A DNA stretch of 64,000 nt from JAFAFN01 sp963707555 (GTDB taxonomy: Bacteria > Actinomycetota > Acidimicrobiia > Acidimicrobiales > Microtrichaceae), in the NCBI GenBank assembly GCA_963707555.1, contig CAVPQM010000017.1, forward strand, positions 62,001 to 126,000. Direction: 5' to 3'. Every line of letters begins with the position of its first letter. Within the stretch, counting starts at the first letter, position 1. Below are positions 15,739 through 23,867 of this stretch, piece after piece. A program made the position numbers and the translations under genes. The notes under the pieces were generated by a model. That model was not told the origin of the DNA. It did not search any database and was given only the letters and a program-made list of their open reading frames with translations.

Positions 15739-16503
15739 TCAGGACGCGACGTCGTCGCCGAAGTCGCGACCCATCGACCGCAACGCCTCGACGATCTCGG
15801 CCCGCACACGGTCCTTGAGCTCCGGCAGGTCGTCCATCGTGAGACCCTCGGTGCTGACCGGCGCGAGCACCCGCACCTGCGCATCGGAGTGGCCCTGTCG
15901 CCAGTCGTGGGGCTTCAGGGCCGTCGAGGTGCCGTGCACCGCCAGGGGCAGCACGGGCACGCCGGTCTCGATGGCCAGGCGGAACGCCCCGTCCTTGAAG
16001 GGCAGCAGGTCACCGGTGGTCGAGCGCGTGCCCTCGGGGAAGATCATCACCGACACCCGCTGACCCAGTCGCGTGGCGCACATCTGCATGGCGGCCGCCG
16101 CGCTGCGCGGGTCCTTGCGGTCGAGCTGGATGTCCTTCGCCAGGTACATCAGCCAACCGGCCACGGGGATCTTGAACATCTCCTTCTTCGAGAGCCACTT
16201 CATCTCCCACGGCAGGTGGCTGATGAGGAGGATGTCGACGAACGACTCGTGGTTGGAGACGACCACGTACGGGTTGCGCGGGTTCTCGGGCAGGGTGCCC
16301 GACACCGAGAACTTCCACAACGGGTTGAGCCGCTGGTGCACGACCGGCAGCTTCCGGAACAGGTAGCCGGTCCAGTAGCGCGGCGTGTCGAAGGGTGCGG
16401 TGACGAGCCAGGTGATCGACATCAACGGCAGCCAGACGACCGCGCAGACACCGAAGACGAACCAGGACCACACCGACAGGACCGTCGTGGAGAGCTTCTT
16501 CAT
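15739..16503 (-). CDS. 1-acyl-sn-glycerol-3-phosphate acyltransferase (PlsC family)
   Basis: A 254-residue acyltransferase with an N-terminal membrane helix (VWSWFVFGVCAVVWLPLMSITW). The H-x4-D motif is NHESFVD (about residues 83-89) and the second conserved block is VMIFPEGTRSTTGDLLPFKDGAFRLA shown here as FPEGTRS followed by FKDGAF. This is the standard arrangement for membrane PlsC enzymes making phosphatidic acid. It is preceded on the same strand by a GNAT acetyltransferase gene, 13 bases away, probably in one operon. Confidence 0.88.
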   Translation of the reverse strand: MKKLSTTVLSVWSWFVFGVCAVVWLPLMSITWLVTAPFDTPRYWTGYLFRKLPVVHQRLNPLWKFSVSGTLPENPRNPYVVVSNHESFVDILLISHLPWEMKWLSKKEMFKIPVAGWLMYLAKDIQLDRKDPRSAAAAMQMCATRLGQRVSVMIFPEGTRSTTGDLLPFKDGAFRLAIETGVPVLPLAVHGTSTALKPHDWRQGHSDAQVRVLAPVSTEGLTMDDLPELKDRVRAEIVEALRSMGRDFGDDVAS

Positions 16504-16516
16504 CGCCGTGGCCTCC

Positions 16517-16954
16517 TCAGCCGCCGTGGCGGTAGACGTTGGTGTCGCGCTGCACGAACCCGAGACGGCGGTACAGGCGGTTGGCGGCCTCTCGCGACGG
16601 ACGCGAGGTCAGGTCGACCGACCGGGCGCCGAGACGCTCCGCGATGTCGAGCGCCGTCCGGTTCAGCGCCTCGCCCACTCCCTTGCCCCGAGCGTCGCCG
16701 TCGACGACGACGTCCTCGATCCACGCCCGCAACCCGGTCGGGATGCGGAACAGGACCAGGGTCATCGACCCGACGATCACCCCGTCGCGTTCGTCGTCGA
16801 TCGCCACCAGCAGGTGCGTCGAGGCCGACTCGACGATCTCGATCAGCTGTTCGGCGTCCGGCGGCGGCGAGGAGGACGAGAGCTGCGGGATCAGCTGCCC
16901 CATCGCTGCGACGAGATCGTCGGTCACCTCGTTGCATTCTTCGACCCTGATCAT
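16517..16954 (-). CDS. GNAT-family N-acetyltransferase
   Basis: A 145-residue GNAT protein. The acetyl-CoA binding motif appears as VDGDARGKGVGEALNR (about residues 87-102), preceded by the strand AWIEDVVV, and the C-terminal part NRLYRRLGFVQRDTNVYRH is typical. It transfers an acetyl group to an unknown amine. The start at 16954 is supported by TACGAT seven bases upstream; the longer open frame would enter the divergent PAC2 promoter region. Confidence 0.85.
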   Translation of the reverse strand: MIRVEECNEVTDDLVAAMGQLIPQLSSSSPPPDAEQLIEIVESASTHLLVAIDDERDGVIVGSMTLVLFRIPTGLRAWIEDVVVDGDARGKGVGEALNRTALDIAERLGARSVDLTSRPSREAANRLYRRLGFVQRDTNVYRHGG

Positions 16955-16961
16955 GGGGGTG

Positions 16962-16967
16962 ATCGTA
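16962..16967 (-). promoter_or_regulatory. leaderless -10 hexamer (TACGAT) for the GNAT gene
   Basis: TACGAT on the minus strand lies seven bases before the ATG at 16954. Confidence 0.5.
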
Positions 16968-17023
16968 GGCCCGGCCTGCCAGGTTGACCGCACAACACCC
17001 GTGGAGCTGGGCGACCTCGGCGA

Positions 17024-17029
17024 TACCGT
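17024..17029 (+). promoter_or_regulatory. leaderless -10 hexamer (TACCGT) for the PAC2 gene
   Basis: TACCGT lies seven bases before the ATG at 17037. Confidence 0.5.
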
Positions 17030-17036
17030 GGGATCG

Positions 17037-17879
17037 ATGTCGTACCTCCGCTGGACCGAGCGCCCCTCCGGCGAGCGACCCGTGCTGATCGCAGCGTTCG
17101 AGGGGTGGAACGACGCCGGCGACGCGGCCACCTCGGCGGTCGCCCACCTGGGCGACGCCTGGGGGGCGACGACGTTCGCCGAGATCGATCCCGAGGAGTT
17201 CTACGACTTCACCGCGACCCGCCCGCAGGTCCACATCGAGGACAGCGGCACCCGGTCGGTGAAGTGGCCGAGCAACACCTTCAGCTGGGCCCGCCCCGAG
17301 GGAACCGGCGGGGTGGTGCTGCTCAGCGGCGTCGAGCCGCAGCTCAAGTGGCGCACGTTCTGCGGTCAGGTGCTGCACGTCGCGACCATGCTCAACTGCC
17401 GCCTGGTGCTGACGCTCGGTTCGCTCCTCGCGGACGTCGCCCACACGCGGCCGACCCCCGTGTTCGGCAACGCGTACGAGCAGGCGATGGGCGACCAGCT
17501 CGAGCTGGAACCGTCGCGCTACGAGGGGCCGACGGGCATCGTCGGTGTGCTGCACGCCGAATGCAGCGCCACCTCGCTCGATTCGGCGTCGCTGTGGGCC
17601 GCGGTGCCGGCATACGTGTCGTCGATCCCGTCGCCCAAGGCGGCCCTCGCGCTGGTCGAGCGGGCCGGCGAGGTCATCGGCAGCTCACCGGACACCGCCG
17701 CGCTGGTCGAGCGGTCCGCCGACTACGAGGTCGAGCTCAGCCGACTCGTCGACGAGGACGACACCACCGCCGAGTACGTGCACCACCTCGAGGAGCAGCA
17801 CGACCAGGACGAGGTCGCCGTGCAGTCCGCCGACGACATGGTCGAAGAGGTCGAGCGGTTCCTGCGAGAGCAGGGGTGA
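17037..17879 (+). CDS. PAC2-family protein
   Basis: A 280-residue member of the PAC2 (proteasome assembly chaperone 2-like) family common in actinobacteria. The family start VLIAAFEGWNDAGDAATSAVAHL is at about residues 15-37 and the later SIPSPKAALALVERAG and VDEDDTTAEYVHHLEEQ segments are typical. The function in bacteria is not established; it may relate to protein quality control. No membrane segment. Its last six codons and stop (FLREQG) are followed by three extra copies of that end, each forming a small hairpin, before the convergent glnD stop. Confidence 0.85.
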   Translation: MSYLRWTERPSGERPVLIAAFEGWNDAGDAATSAVAHLGDAWGATTFAEIDPEEFYDFTATRPQVHIEDSGTRSVKWPSNTFSWARPEGTGGVVLLSGVEPQLKWRTFCGQVLHVATMLNCRLVLTLGSLLADVAHTRPTPVFGNAYEQAMGDQLELEPSRYEGPTGIVGVLHAECSATSLDSASLWAAVPAYVSSIPSPKAALALVERAGEVIGSSPDTAALVERSADYEVELSRLVDEDDTTAEYVHHLEEQHDQDEVAVQSADDMVEEVERFLREQG

Positions 17880-17948
17880 CCCAGCCTGCGAGAGCAGGGC
17901 TGACCCAGCCTGCGAGAGCAGGGCTGAGCCCTGCGAGAGCAGGGCTGA
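17861..17948. repeat. four hairpin-forming repeats covering the PAC2 stop codon
   Basis: Copies start at 17861, 17885, 17909 and 17930 (spacing 24, 24 and 21). Each holds CCTGC-GAGA-GCAGG, a 5-bp stem with a GAGA tetraloop, followed by GGG or GGC and TGA. The first copy is the real gene end. The array lies between the convergent PAC2 and glnD stops, so it may act as a two-way terminator or transcript-stabilising element; this is inference. Confidence 0.85.
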
Positions 17949-17952
17949 GCGC

Positions 17953-20277
17953 TCAGAACGACGGGTCGAGCACGTGCATCAGCGCACGTTGGATCTCGGT
18001 CTGGTGCTCCACGTCGCGGACCTTCGCGCCGCTCGACGACGTCACGTAGAACGTGTCGACCACATCGCTGCCCATGGTGTGGATCTTGGCGGACTCGACG
18101 TTCAGGTCCAGATCCGCGAGCGTCCGGGTCAGGCCGTAGAGCAACCCGATCCGGTCGGGGCCGATCGCTTCGAGCACCGTCGCGTCACCGGTCGCGTCGT
18201 TGTCGAAGCGCACCCGGGCGGGGAACTGGCTCGGTCCGAGCCGGTCGCGTCGCCGTGTGTTGCGGGCACGCTCGTCGAGTCGCGCCTGGACGGCGAGGCG
18301 CCCCTCGACCGATCGCAGGATGTCGGCGCGCACGTCGTCCCACGGCAGCACGCCGGAGCCACCGACGACCACGCGGAACTCGTCGACCGCGACGCCGCCC
18401 TCGGAGTGGACGTTCGCCTCGACGACGTCGAGGTCGTGCAGCGCCAGCGCGCCCGCCACCCGCGAGAACACGCCGAGTCGGTCGGGGCACACGATGGTGA
18501 TGCGTTCGCCGTCGGCGACGACGTGCAGCCCACCTTCCGCCATGAGCTCGCGCTGCGCCGGCGAGGGGAACGCCGTGCGCGTCTCGGCGCCCGGGTCCTC
18601 GCCGTTGAGCGTGTTGGCCACCCGGGCGGCGAGCTGCTCGACCAGCTGCGCCTTCCACGGACCCCAGGCGGTCGGGCCCGTCGCGACGCCGTCGGCCTCG
18701 GAGAGTGCCCGCAGCAACGCCAACCGGTCGGGGGTGACCACGACCTGCGCGACCTTCGCGATCGTCGCCGGATCGTCCAGGTCGCGGCGGGTCGCGACAT
18801 CGGACAGCAGCAGGTGGTGGCGCACGAGGAAGGCGATCGTCTCTGCGTCGTCGTGGTCGAAGCCGAGACGCTGGGCGATCGTCCGTCCGAGCGATTCGCC
18901 GAGCTCGCTGTGGTCGCCGGTGCGTCCCTTGCCGATGTCGTGCAGCAGCGCGCCGACGACCAGCAGGTCGGGGCGAGGTGTGCGATGAGCGAGCGACGCC
19001 GCCTCGGCGCTGCACTCGAGCAGGTGGCGGTCCACGGTGTAGCGGTGGAAGACGTTGCGCTGCGGGAGGCTGCGCACCGGTTCCCACTCGGGCAGCAGCG
19101 GGGTCCACAGGTCGAACTGATCGAGCGTCTCGATCACCGGGATCGAGGCGGGCCCGTTGCGCAGCAGGTCGACCAACAGCCCTCGGGTCGACTCGGGCCA
19201 GGGGTGCTCGACCCGCGGCGCGGCCCGCAGCGCTGCCATCGTCGACAGCCCGATGCGGGCGGTGCGGCGAGCGGCGCTCAGGCCGACGCGCAGCACCATC
19301 TCCGGGTCGGTGACGGCCGCGTCCTCGTCCGCGAGGCAGACCCGTCCGCTGCGCAGGACCAAGCCGTCCTCGATCTGCCGCTCGCGGCGGAAGCGTTCCC
19401 GGAACGGTCCGGCCAGGGTCAGTCGGATGTCGTGCCAGCTCTCGTCGCTCGCCCACGCGATCGCCCGCCCCGCGGCGGCGACCTCGCCCATGAGCGCATC
19501 GGCGTCACGGTCGCCCAGCGCCGCAGCGACGACGTCCTGCTCCTGGAGCATCAGCCGGTCGCCCGGGCGTGCGGTCGCCCGGTGCAGCTCGACACGTACC
19601 GCGAGCAGGTCGTCGTGGTGCGCCTCGAGCTCGGCGAGCAGCAGCTCGTCGACGTCGGCCCCTGCGGCGCGCGCCCAGTTGAGGGCGTGCACGTCGCGCA
19701 GCCCGCCCCTGCCGTCCTTCAGGTCCGGCTCGAGGTCGAAGGCGAGCTCGCCGGCGCCCAGGTGTCGTTCGTCGACGGAGTCGGCCAGCTCACCGAGCCA
19801 CTTCTTGCCACGCTTGCGCCAGTTCGCCTTCGCCTTCTCGACGAGCTCGGCGGTGAGCGCTCCGTCGCCGGCGACGTGACGGGCCGAGAGCAGCGCGGTG
19901 GCGGTCTCGAGGTCGTCGTTGGCGAGCGTCAGGGTGTCGCGGATCGTGCGGACCGCGTGCCCGAGCTTCAGCCCGACGTCCCAGATCGGGTACCAGAGCG
20001 CATCGGCGATGGCCGACACCTTCTCGGCAGGGACGTTGCCGGCGTGCACCAGGAGCAGATCGAGGTCGGACTGGGGGGCGAGCTCCCGGCGGCCCTGACC
20101 GCCGACGGCGATCAGGGCCACTCCGGTGTCGTTCGCTGCACTCCCCTCACCGCCGGGGGCTCCTTCGAACAGCTCGACCAGCCATGACTCGATCAGATCG
20201 GTGTAGCCCTCGCAGAACACCCGACCCTGGAGTCGACGATCGTCGAGGAAATCGCTGCGTTGCAGAGCGGGAGGCAT
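17953..20277 (-). CDS. glnD: [protein-PII] uridylyltransferase / uridylyl-removing enzyme GlnD
   Basis: A 774-residue protein with all GlnD domains. The nucleotidyltransferase motif is GGQGRRELAPQSDLDLLLVH (G..G..E.....DxD), a PII-UTase helical region follows, then an HD domain with FHRYTVDRHLLE and LLHDIGKGRTGDHSELG, and two C-terminal ACT domains (the second ending near LNVESAKIHTMG). It adds UMP (in some actinobacteria AMP) to Tyr51 of PII according to nitrogen state; glutamine is sensed through the ACT domains. It lies last in the amtB-glnB-glnD unit. GlnD is slightly shorter than E. coli GlnD but complete. Confidence 0.93.
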   Translation of the reverse strand: MPPALQRSDFLDDRRLQGRVFCEGYTDLIESWLVELFEGAPGGEGSAANDTGVALIAVGGQGRRELAPQSDLDLLLVHAGNVPAEKVSAIADALWYPIWDVGLKLGHAVRTIRDTLTLANDDLETATALLSARHVAGDGALTAELVEKAKANWRKRGKKWLGELADSVDERHLGAGELAFDLEPDLKDGRGGLRDVHALNWARAAGADVDELLLAELEAHHDDLLAVRVELHRATARPGDRLMLQEQDVVAAALGDRDADALMGEVAAAGRAIAWASDESWHDIRLTLAGPFRERFRRERQIEDGLVLRSGRVCLADEDAAVTDPEMVLRVGLSAARRTARIGLSTMAALRAAPRVEHPWPESTRGLLVDLLRNGPASIPVIETLDQFDLWTPLLPEWEPVRSLPQRNVFHRYTVDRHLLECSAEAASLAHRTPRPDLLVVGALLHDIGKGRTGDHSELGESLGRTIAQRLGFDHDDAETIAFLVRHHLLLSDVATRRDLDDPATIAKVAQVVVTPDRLALLRALSEADGVATGPTAWGPWKAQLVEQLAARVANTLNGEDPGAETRTAFPSPAQRELMAEGGLHVVADGERITIVCPDRLGVFSRVAGALALHDLDVVEANVHSEGGVAVDEFRVVVGGSGVLPWDDVRADILRSVEGRLAVQARLDERARNTRRRDRLGPSQFPARVRFDNDATGDATVLEAIGPDRIGLLYGLTRTLADLDLNVESAKIHTMGSDVVDTFYVTSSSGAKVRDVEHQTEIQRALMHVLDPSF

Positions 20278-20450
20278 GTCGTCCCTGTTCGGTTGGCCCG
20301 GTGGTGCTGTGCTGCTGTGCTGCGTGCGTTGCTGTGCCGCTGTACTGCTGTTCTGCGGCCCGTGGTCGAGGAGTGCGAACGTTCCTCCGGCCAGGTCGGG
20401 CCTGCCCCGGCCGGAGGAACTCCCTGTTGGGTCGCTCGCGATGACTCAGG
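20278..20450 (-). other. glnB-glnD intergenic segment with hairpin and GCTGT-rich stretch
   Basis: This 173-base spacer holds a perfect 11-bp stem, TTCCTCCGGCC (20382-20392) with GGCCGGAGGAA (20409-20419), and a low-complexity run of GCTG and TGCTGT units from about 20306 to 20355. No open frame is convincing. The hairpin has no U-run, so partial termination or RNA processing between glnB and glnD is possible rather than full termination. Confidence 0.6.
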
Positions 20451-20789
20451 TCAGATGGCGTCCGGTCCCTGTTCCCCGGTGCGGATCCTGACCAGGTCGT
20501 CGATCGAGGTGACCCAGATCTTGCCGTCGCCGATCTTGTCGGTCCGGGCGGCGACGGCGATGGCGTCCACGACACCAGCGACGTCACCGTCGTCCACGAC
20601 GATCTCGAGCTTCACCTTCGGCAGGAAGTCGACCTGGTACTCGGTGCCCCGGTAGGTCTCGGTGTGACCTCCCTGGCGGCCGAAGCCCCTGACCTCGCTG
20701 ACGGTGATGCCGACGACTCCCGCCGACTTGAGCCCGTTCTTCACGTCGTCCAGCTTGAACGGCTTGATCACTGCGGTGACCAGCTTCAT
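20451..20789 (-). CDS. glnB: nitrogen regulatory protein PII
   Basis: A 112-residue PII protein. It begins MKLVTAVIKPFKLDDVKNGL as the family does; the T-loop carries the modified Tyr in TYRGTEYQVDFLPKVKLE (Tyr51), and the B- and C-loop segments TDKIGDGKIWV and IRTGEQGPDAI are intact. PII trimers bind ATP, ADP and 2-oxoglutarate and, in actinobacteria, control AmtB. The gene lies 51 bases after amtB and upstream of glnD, as in the classic actinobacterial operon; GlnK would be an equally good name. Confidence 0.95.
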   Translation of the reverse strand: MKLVTAVIKPFKLDDVKNGLKSAGVVGITVSEVRGFGRQGGHTETYRGTEYQVDFLPKVKLEIVVDDGDVAGVVDAIAVAARTDKIGDGKIWVTSIDDLVRIRTGEQGPDAI

Positions 20790-20840
20790 TGGAACACTTC
20801 CTTTTCTCTCGTTCTCGGTGCAGGCAGTTGTCGGGGCCGG

Positions 20841-22085
20841 TCAGGCCCGGGCCATGGTGACTTCGCCGGAGTTGTAGGCAGTCTCGGCGTGCTCCGCACT
20901 GTCGAGTCCGGAGTCCTCGGTGTCCTCGGGCACCCTGATCCCGATGGTGGCCTTGAGGGCCAGCAGGATCAACGCTGTCACGATGCCCGAGTAGATGATG
21001 GTCACGCCGTTGGCGAGTGCCTGCTCGAGCAGCAGCTCGAGACCGCCGCCGTAGAAGAGTCCGTCCATGTGACTGACCTCGGGGTTCCACTGCTGGAAGT
21101 AGCTCGAGTCGGCGAAGAGGCCGATCATCAGCGAGCCGACGAGACCGCCGACGAAGTGCACGCCGACCACGTCGAGAGCGTCGTCGTAGCCCGCCTTGAA
21201 CTTCAGCTGGACGGCGAAGCAGCAGATGATGCCGGCGGCCAGACCGATCCAGATCGACGACATCGAACTGACGAAGCCAGCGGCCGGGGTGATGGCCACG
21301 AGGCCGGCGACGATGCCCGAGGCAGCGCCGAGGTTGGTGAAGTGACCGTCCTTGAGCTTCTCGACGACGGCCCATGCGAGACCGGCGGCAGCAGCAGCGA
21401 GGAAGGTGTTCATGAACGCCTGGACGGCCTGGCCGTTGGCGCCGAGGGCGGAACCGGCGTTGAAGCCGAACCAACCGAACCAGAGGATGCCGGTGCCGAT
21501 CATGACCAGCGGCATGGAGTGCGGCGGGTGACCTTCCGACGGCCAGCCCTTGCGCTTGCCGAGGATGAGCACGGCGACGAGTGCGGCGATGCCGGCGTTC
21601 ACGTGGATGGCGGTGCCACCTGCGAAGTCGAGCGAACCGCGCACACCGAGCCAACCGCCGTAGACCCACTTGAAGACCGGTGCGAACACCAGGAGCATCC
21701 AGACCGGGGCGAAGATCGCCCACGCCGTGAACTTCATGCGGTCGGCGACGGCACCCGAGATGAGCGCCGGCGTGATCACCGCGAACATCCCCAGGAACGC
21801 CACGGTGAGCAACTCCTTCACCGAGTCCTCACCGATGCCCAGGTTGCCGAGGAACGCTGCATCGAACCCGCCGAACCATGCGGCATCGAAGTCGCCACCG
21901 GCGATCGAGTAGCCGATGATCACCCACAGCACCGGGATGATGAGCAGACACCAGAAGTTCATCATCAACATGTTGAGGACGTTCCGGCTCCGGTCCATGC
22001 CGCCGTAGAAGAAGGCGAGGCCCGGTGTCATGAACAGCACGAGAGCGGCCGAGGCCAGCACCCATGCGATGTCACCTGATTCCAT
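20841..22085 (-). CDS. amtB: ammonium transporter AmtB
   Basis: A 414-residue ammonium channel with about eleven membrane helices. The FFYGGMDRSRNVLNMLMMNF segment, the first pore His in GGTAIHVNAG and the second in VVGVHFVGGLVG (the twin-His pair) are present. It imports ammonium and is blocked by PII under nitrogen excess. The C-terminal tail ends PEDTEDSGLDSAEHAETAYNS-like residues and a short extension. The ATG at 22085 follows a spacer that contains a GlnR-like half-site array. Confidence 0.94.
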   Translation of the reverse strand: MESGDIAWVLASAALVLFMTPGLAFFYGGMDRSRNVLNMLMMNFWCLLIIPVLWVIIGYSIAGGDFDAAWFGGFDAAFLGNLGIGEDSVKELLTVAFLGMFAVITPALISGAVADRMKFTAWAIFAPVWMLLVFAPVFKWVYGGWLGVRGSLDFAGGTAIHVNAGIAALVAVLILGKRKGWPSEGHPPHSMPLVMIGTGILWFGWFGFNAGSALGANGQAVQAFMNTFLAAAAAGLAWAVVEKLKDGHFTNLGAASGIVAGLVAITPAAGFVSSMSSIWIGLAAGIICCFAVQLKFKAGYDDALDVVGVHFVGGLVGSLMIGLFADSSYFQQWNPEVSHMDGLFYGGGLELLLEQALANGVTIIYSGIVTALILLALKATIGIRVPEDTEDSGLDSAEHAETAYNSGEVTMARA

Positions 22086-22155
22086 TTCGATTTGACCCTT
22101 CAGTCAGGGACGGAGCCCGTTTCCGTCCGTCGGGAGGGCAACCTAAGGACGACGT

Positions 22156-22193
22156 GTTTCCTGAGTGTTTCCCCAACTGGGCCAGTTCGTTAC
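22156..22193 (-). promoter_or_regulatory. GlnR-like binding array upstream of amtB-glnB-glnD
   Basis: On the minus strand the sequence reads GTAAC-N6-GCCCA-N6-GAAAC-N6-GAAAC, four half-sites at exact 11-bp steps, 71 bases upstream of the amtB start. Actinobacterial GlnR boxes are GTnAC-N6-GAAAC repeats; three of four half-sites match. No GlnR gene is in the window. Confidence 0.55.
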
Positions 22194-22241
22194 GGTCCGC
22201 GAGAGCCGTCCGCGACCCGGGGTCGAGCGCGGTGCAGCCCG

Positions 22242-22247
22242 TAGAAT
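22242..22247 (+). promoter_or_regulatory. leaderless -10 hexamer (TAGAAT) for the 61-aa Cys protein
   Basis: TAGAAT lies seven bases before the ATG at 22255 and so argues against the ATG at 22246, which is inside it. Confidence 0.55.
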
Positions 22248-22254
22248 GGGTGCC

Positions 22255-22440
22255 ATGAGCGTTCGGGAGGACTGCCGCCACTACTCCAGTCGCACCGTCG
22301 GATCGGGCGACGTGGTGCAGCGATGCAAGGTCGACTTCGCCACCACTGCTCCGTTCACGTGCCCCGAGGGCTGCCTGTTCTTCGAGTCACGCGTCATCAC
22401 CGACGCGAGCTGGCGCCGCGGTCCCGAGTCGACCGGCTGA
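22255..22440 (+). CDS. 61-aa protein with four conserved-type cysteines
   Basis: I do not recognise a named family. The 61-residue protein has four Cys, in DCRHYS, QRCKVD, FTCPEG and GCLFFES, with spacings of C-x15-C-x11-C-x3-C, which could bind zinc or an iron-sulfur cluster. There is no signal or membrane segment. The TAGAAT hexamer upstream supports it as a real leaderless gene, divergent from amtB. Confidence 0.65.
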   Translation: MSVREDCRHYSSRTVGSGDVVQRCKVDFATTAPFTCPEGCLFFESRVITDASWRRGPESTG

Positions 22441-22472
22441 GCCTCGACACGGGTCGTGCCGCCCTCCGCCCG

Positions 22473-22541
22473 GTCCGAGCGGGAGCGGCGAGCCAGTCCG
22501 AGTGGGAGCGGCGAGTCAGCTCGAGCGGGAGCGGCGCGCCA
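22473..22541. repeat. 23-bp tandem repeat over the stop codon of the gene at 22516
   Basis: Three 23-bp units start at 22473, 22496 and 22519, with core GAGYGGGAGCGGCG. The middle unit ends with the true stop (TCA at 22516-22518 on the plus strand); the third lies within the final codons (RRSRSS) and the first has CCA in place of the stop. Confidence 0.8.
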
Positions 22542-23034
22542 GGTGGACGTGGGCCTTGGCCGCACCCCAGATCAGCCCGGGTTCGTGCAGCGACTCGTCC
22601 AGGTCCCCGAAACTCGCCGGCGACAGCGCGTAGACGTCGTCGGGAAAGGCGCGCACCGCGAACTCGTCGCGATCGACCGGCGCGACACCCAGCGAGCGCA
22701 GCACCTCGGTCGGGTACACGACCGCACGGCGCAGCAGCGCCAGCGGGGTGGACCGCTGGTCGTCCAGATCCGCAGCGAGCAGCGCCCGCACGCGTGGCGA
22801 CACCTCGGCACGACACTGCGCGGCGGCGGTCGCGATCGTCGCGTCGGCCCGGTCGTCGAGCGTCACGCCGGCCTGGCGACAGCGCTCGGTCACGGCGCGG
22901 CGGACCCAGCCCTCGAGCGCCGCGTCGATCGCGTCGCCCAGCGCGACCGAGATCTCGGCGAAGGTCGCCTCGTCACGGGCGATCGAGCCGTCGTCGGGGG
23001 CCTGGTCGCCCGGCAGCTGGTCAGCCACCGCCAT
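22516..23034 (-). CDS. hypothetical protein, 172 aa, third gene of the chdC operon
   Basis: I do not recognise this protein. It looks cytoplasmic, helical and acidic, with segments EISVALGDAIDAALEGWVRR, VSPRVRALLAADLDDQRSTP and PLALLRRAVVYPTEVLRSLGV. The C-terminal part (HEPGLIWGAAKAHVHLARRSRSS) turns basic. The start at 23034 overlaps the end of the lmeA-like gene by 14 bases, which suggests coupled expression. A 23-bp repeat copies its end. Confidence 0.65.
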   Translation of the reverse strand: MAVADQLPGDQAPDDGSIARDEATFAEISVALGDAIDAALEGWVRRAVTERCRQAGVTLDDRADATIATAAAQCRAEVSPRVRALLAADLDDQRSTPLALLRRAVVYPTEVLRSLGVAPVDRDEFAVRAFPDDVYALSPASFGDLDESLHEPGLIWGAAKAHVHLARRSRSS

Positions 23035-23860
23035 CTCCCTCTGTGCTGTCTCCTTCTGTGCTGGCTCCTCCTGGGCCGCGGTCGACGGTCGCGGGCGGGA
23101 GCAGATCCGGCGGAGGACGCTCGGCCGACCCGTCCTTGGTGCCACCGCTCCCACCGCTGCCCGACCCACCGCTGCCCGACCCACCGCTGCCGAGGTCGTC
23201 GGCCGAGAACGTGCCGCCGAGCACGCCCGGCAGGCGGTCACCTTCGCAGCTCAGCTCCAGGTAGCGGTTGCCGACGCGAACCTCGGGCCGACACGGCATC
23301 AGCCAGTCGTCGACGACCGGGATGACCTGGTCGGGCACGCCGGACCCGTCGCCGACCGAGACGACCAGGTCGTCGCCGACCATCTCGAACGACGCGGGCA
23401 CGCGGTCCGGGCCGACCAGCAGTTGTCGGTCGACGAGCTCCGCGGACGCTCCCAACGCGGCGGCGATCACCGCGGGGTCCACGAGCATGCGCACGCTGCC
23501 GCGGTCGATCGAGTCGACGCTCACGCGACGATCCCCGACCGACACGTTGCCGTCGATGCCCTCGAGGACGTAGTCGACCTCGGCGACGGGGAACCCGGCG
23601 AGCGAGGCGCCGACGAGCCGGACCGAGATCCGGTCGACGTCGCCGAGCACCGCGGCCGGGATGATCGTCGGGCGCCACCACGCCTGCCCCATGACGACGT
23701 CGACCGACGACGCAGGCACGTCGCGGGCGATCCGGTCCGCTGCCAGACGATCCACTCCCAGACGACCGACCCACTCGACCGCGACGACGGCGAGCAGCAC
23801 GACGACCACGAACGCGGCCAGCAGGGCACGCACCCAACGGCCCCGCGACCGAGTGGTCAC
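23021..23860 (-). CDS. LmeA-type (DUF2993) phospholipid-binding protein
   Basis: A 279-residue protein with an N-terminal membrane anchor (VRALLAAFVVVVLLAVVAVEW) and an exported domain of the DUF2993 family, which includes mycobacterial LmeA. The lipid-binding domain runs about residues 30-225 (RIARDVPASSVDVVMG, FPVAEVDYVLEGIDG). A Gly-Ser run (GSGGSGSGGSGSGGSGG) and Pro-rich acidic tail follow. In mycobacteria LmeA supports lipomannan elongation; that role is only inferred here. It starts seven bases after the chdC stop. Confidence 0.75.
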   Translation of the reverse strand: MTTRSRGRWVRALLAAFVVVVLLAVVAVEWVGRLGVDRLAADRIARDVPASSVDVVMGQAWWRPTIIPAAVLGDVDRISVRLVGASLAGFPVAEVDYVLEGIDGNVSVGDRRVSVDSIDRGSVRMLVDPAVIAAALGASAELVDRQLLVGPDRVPASFEMVGDDLVVSVGDGSGVPDQVIPVVDDWLMPCRPEVRVGNRYLELSCEGDRLPGVLGGTFSADDLGSGGSGSGGSGSGGSGGTKDGSAERPPPDLLPPATVDRGPGGASTEGDSTEGDGGG

Positions 23861-23867
23861 GGTGCGG

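Noticed and set aside
20306..20355. A coding repeat in the glnB-glnD spacer
   Set aside because: The GCTG-rich run has no supporting start, ribosome site or codon pattern; I treat it as low-complexity leader sequence.
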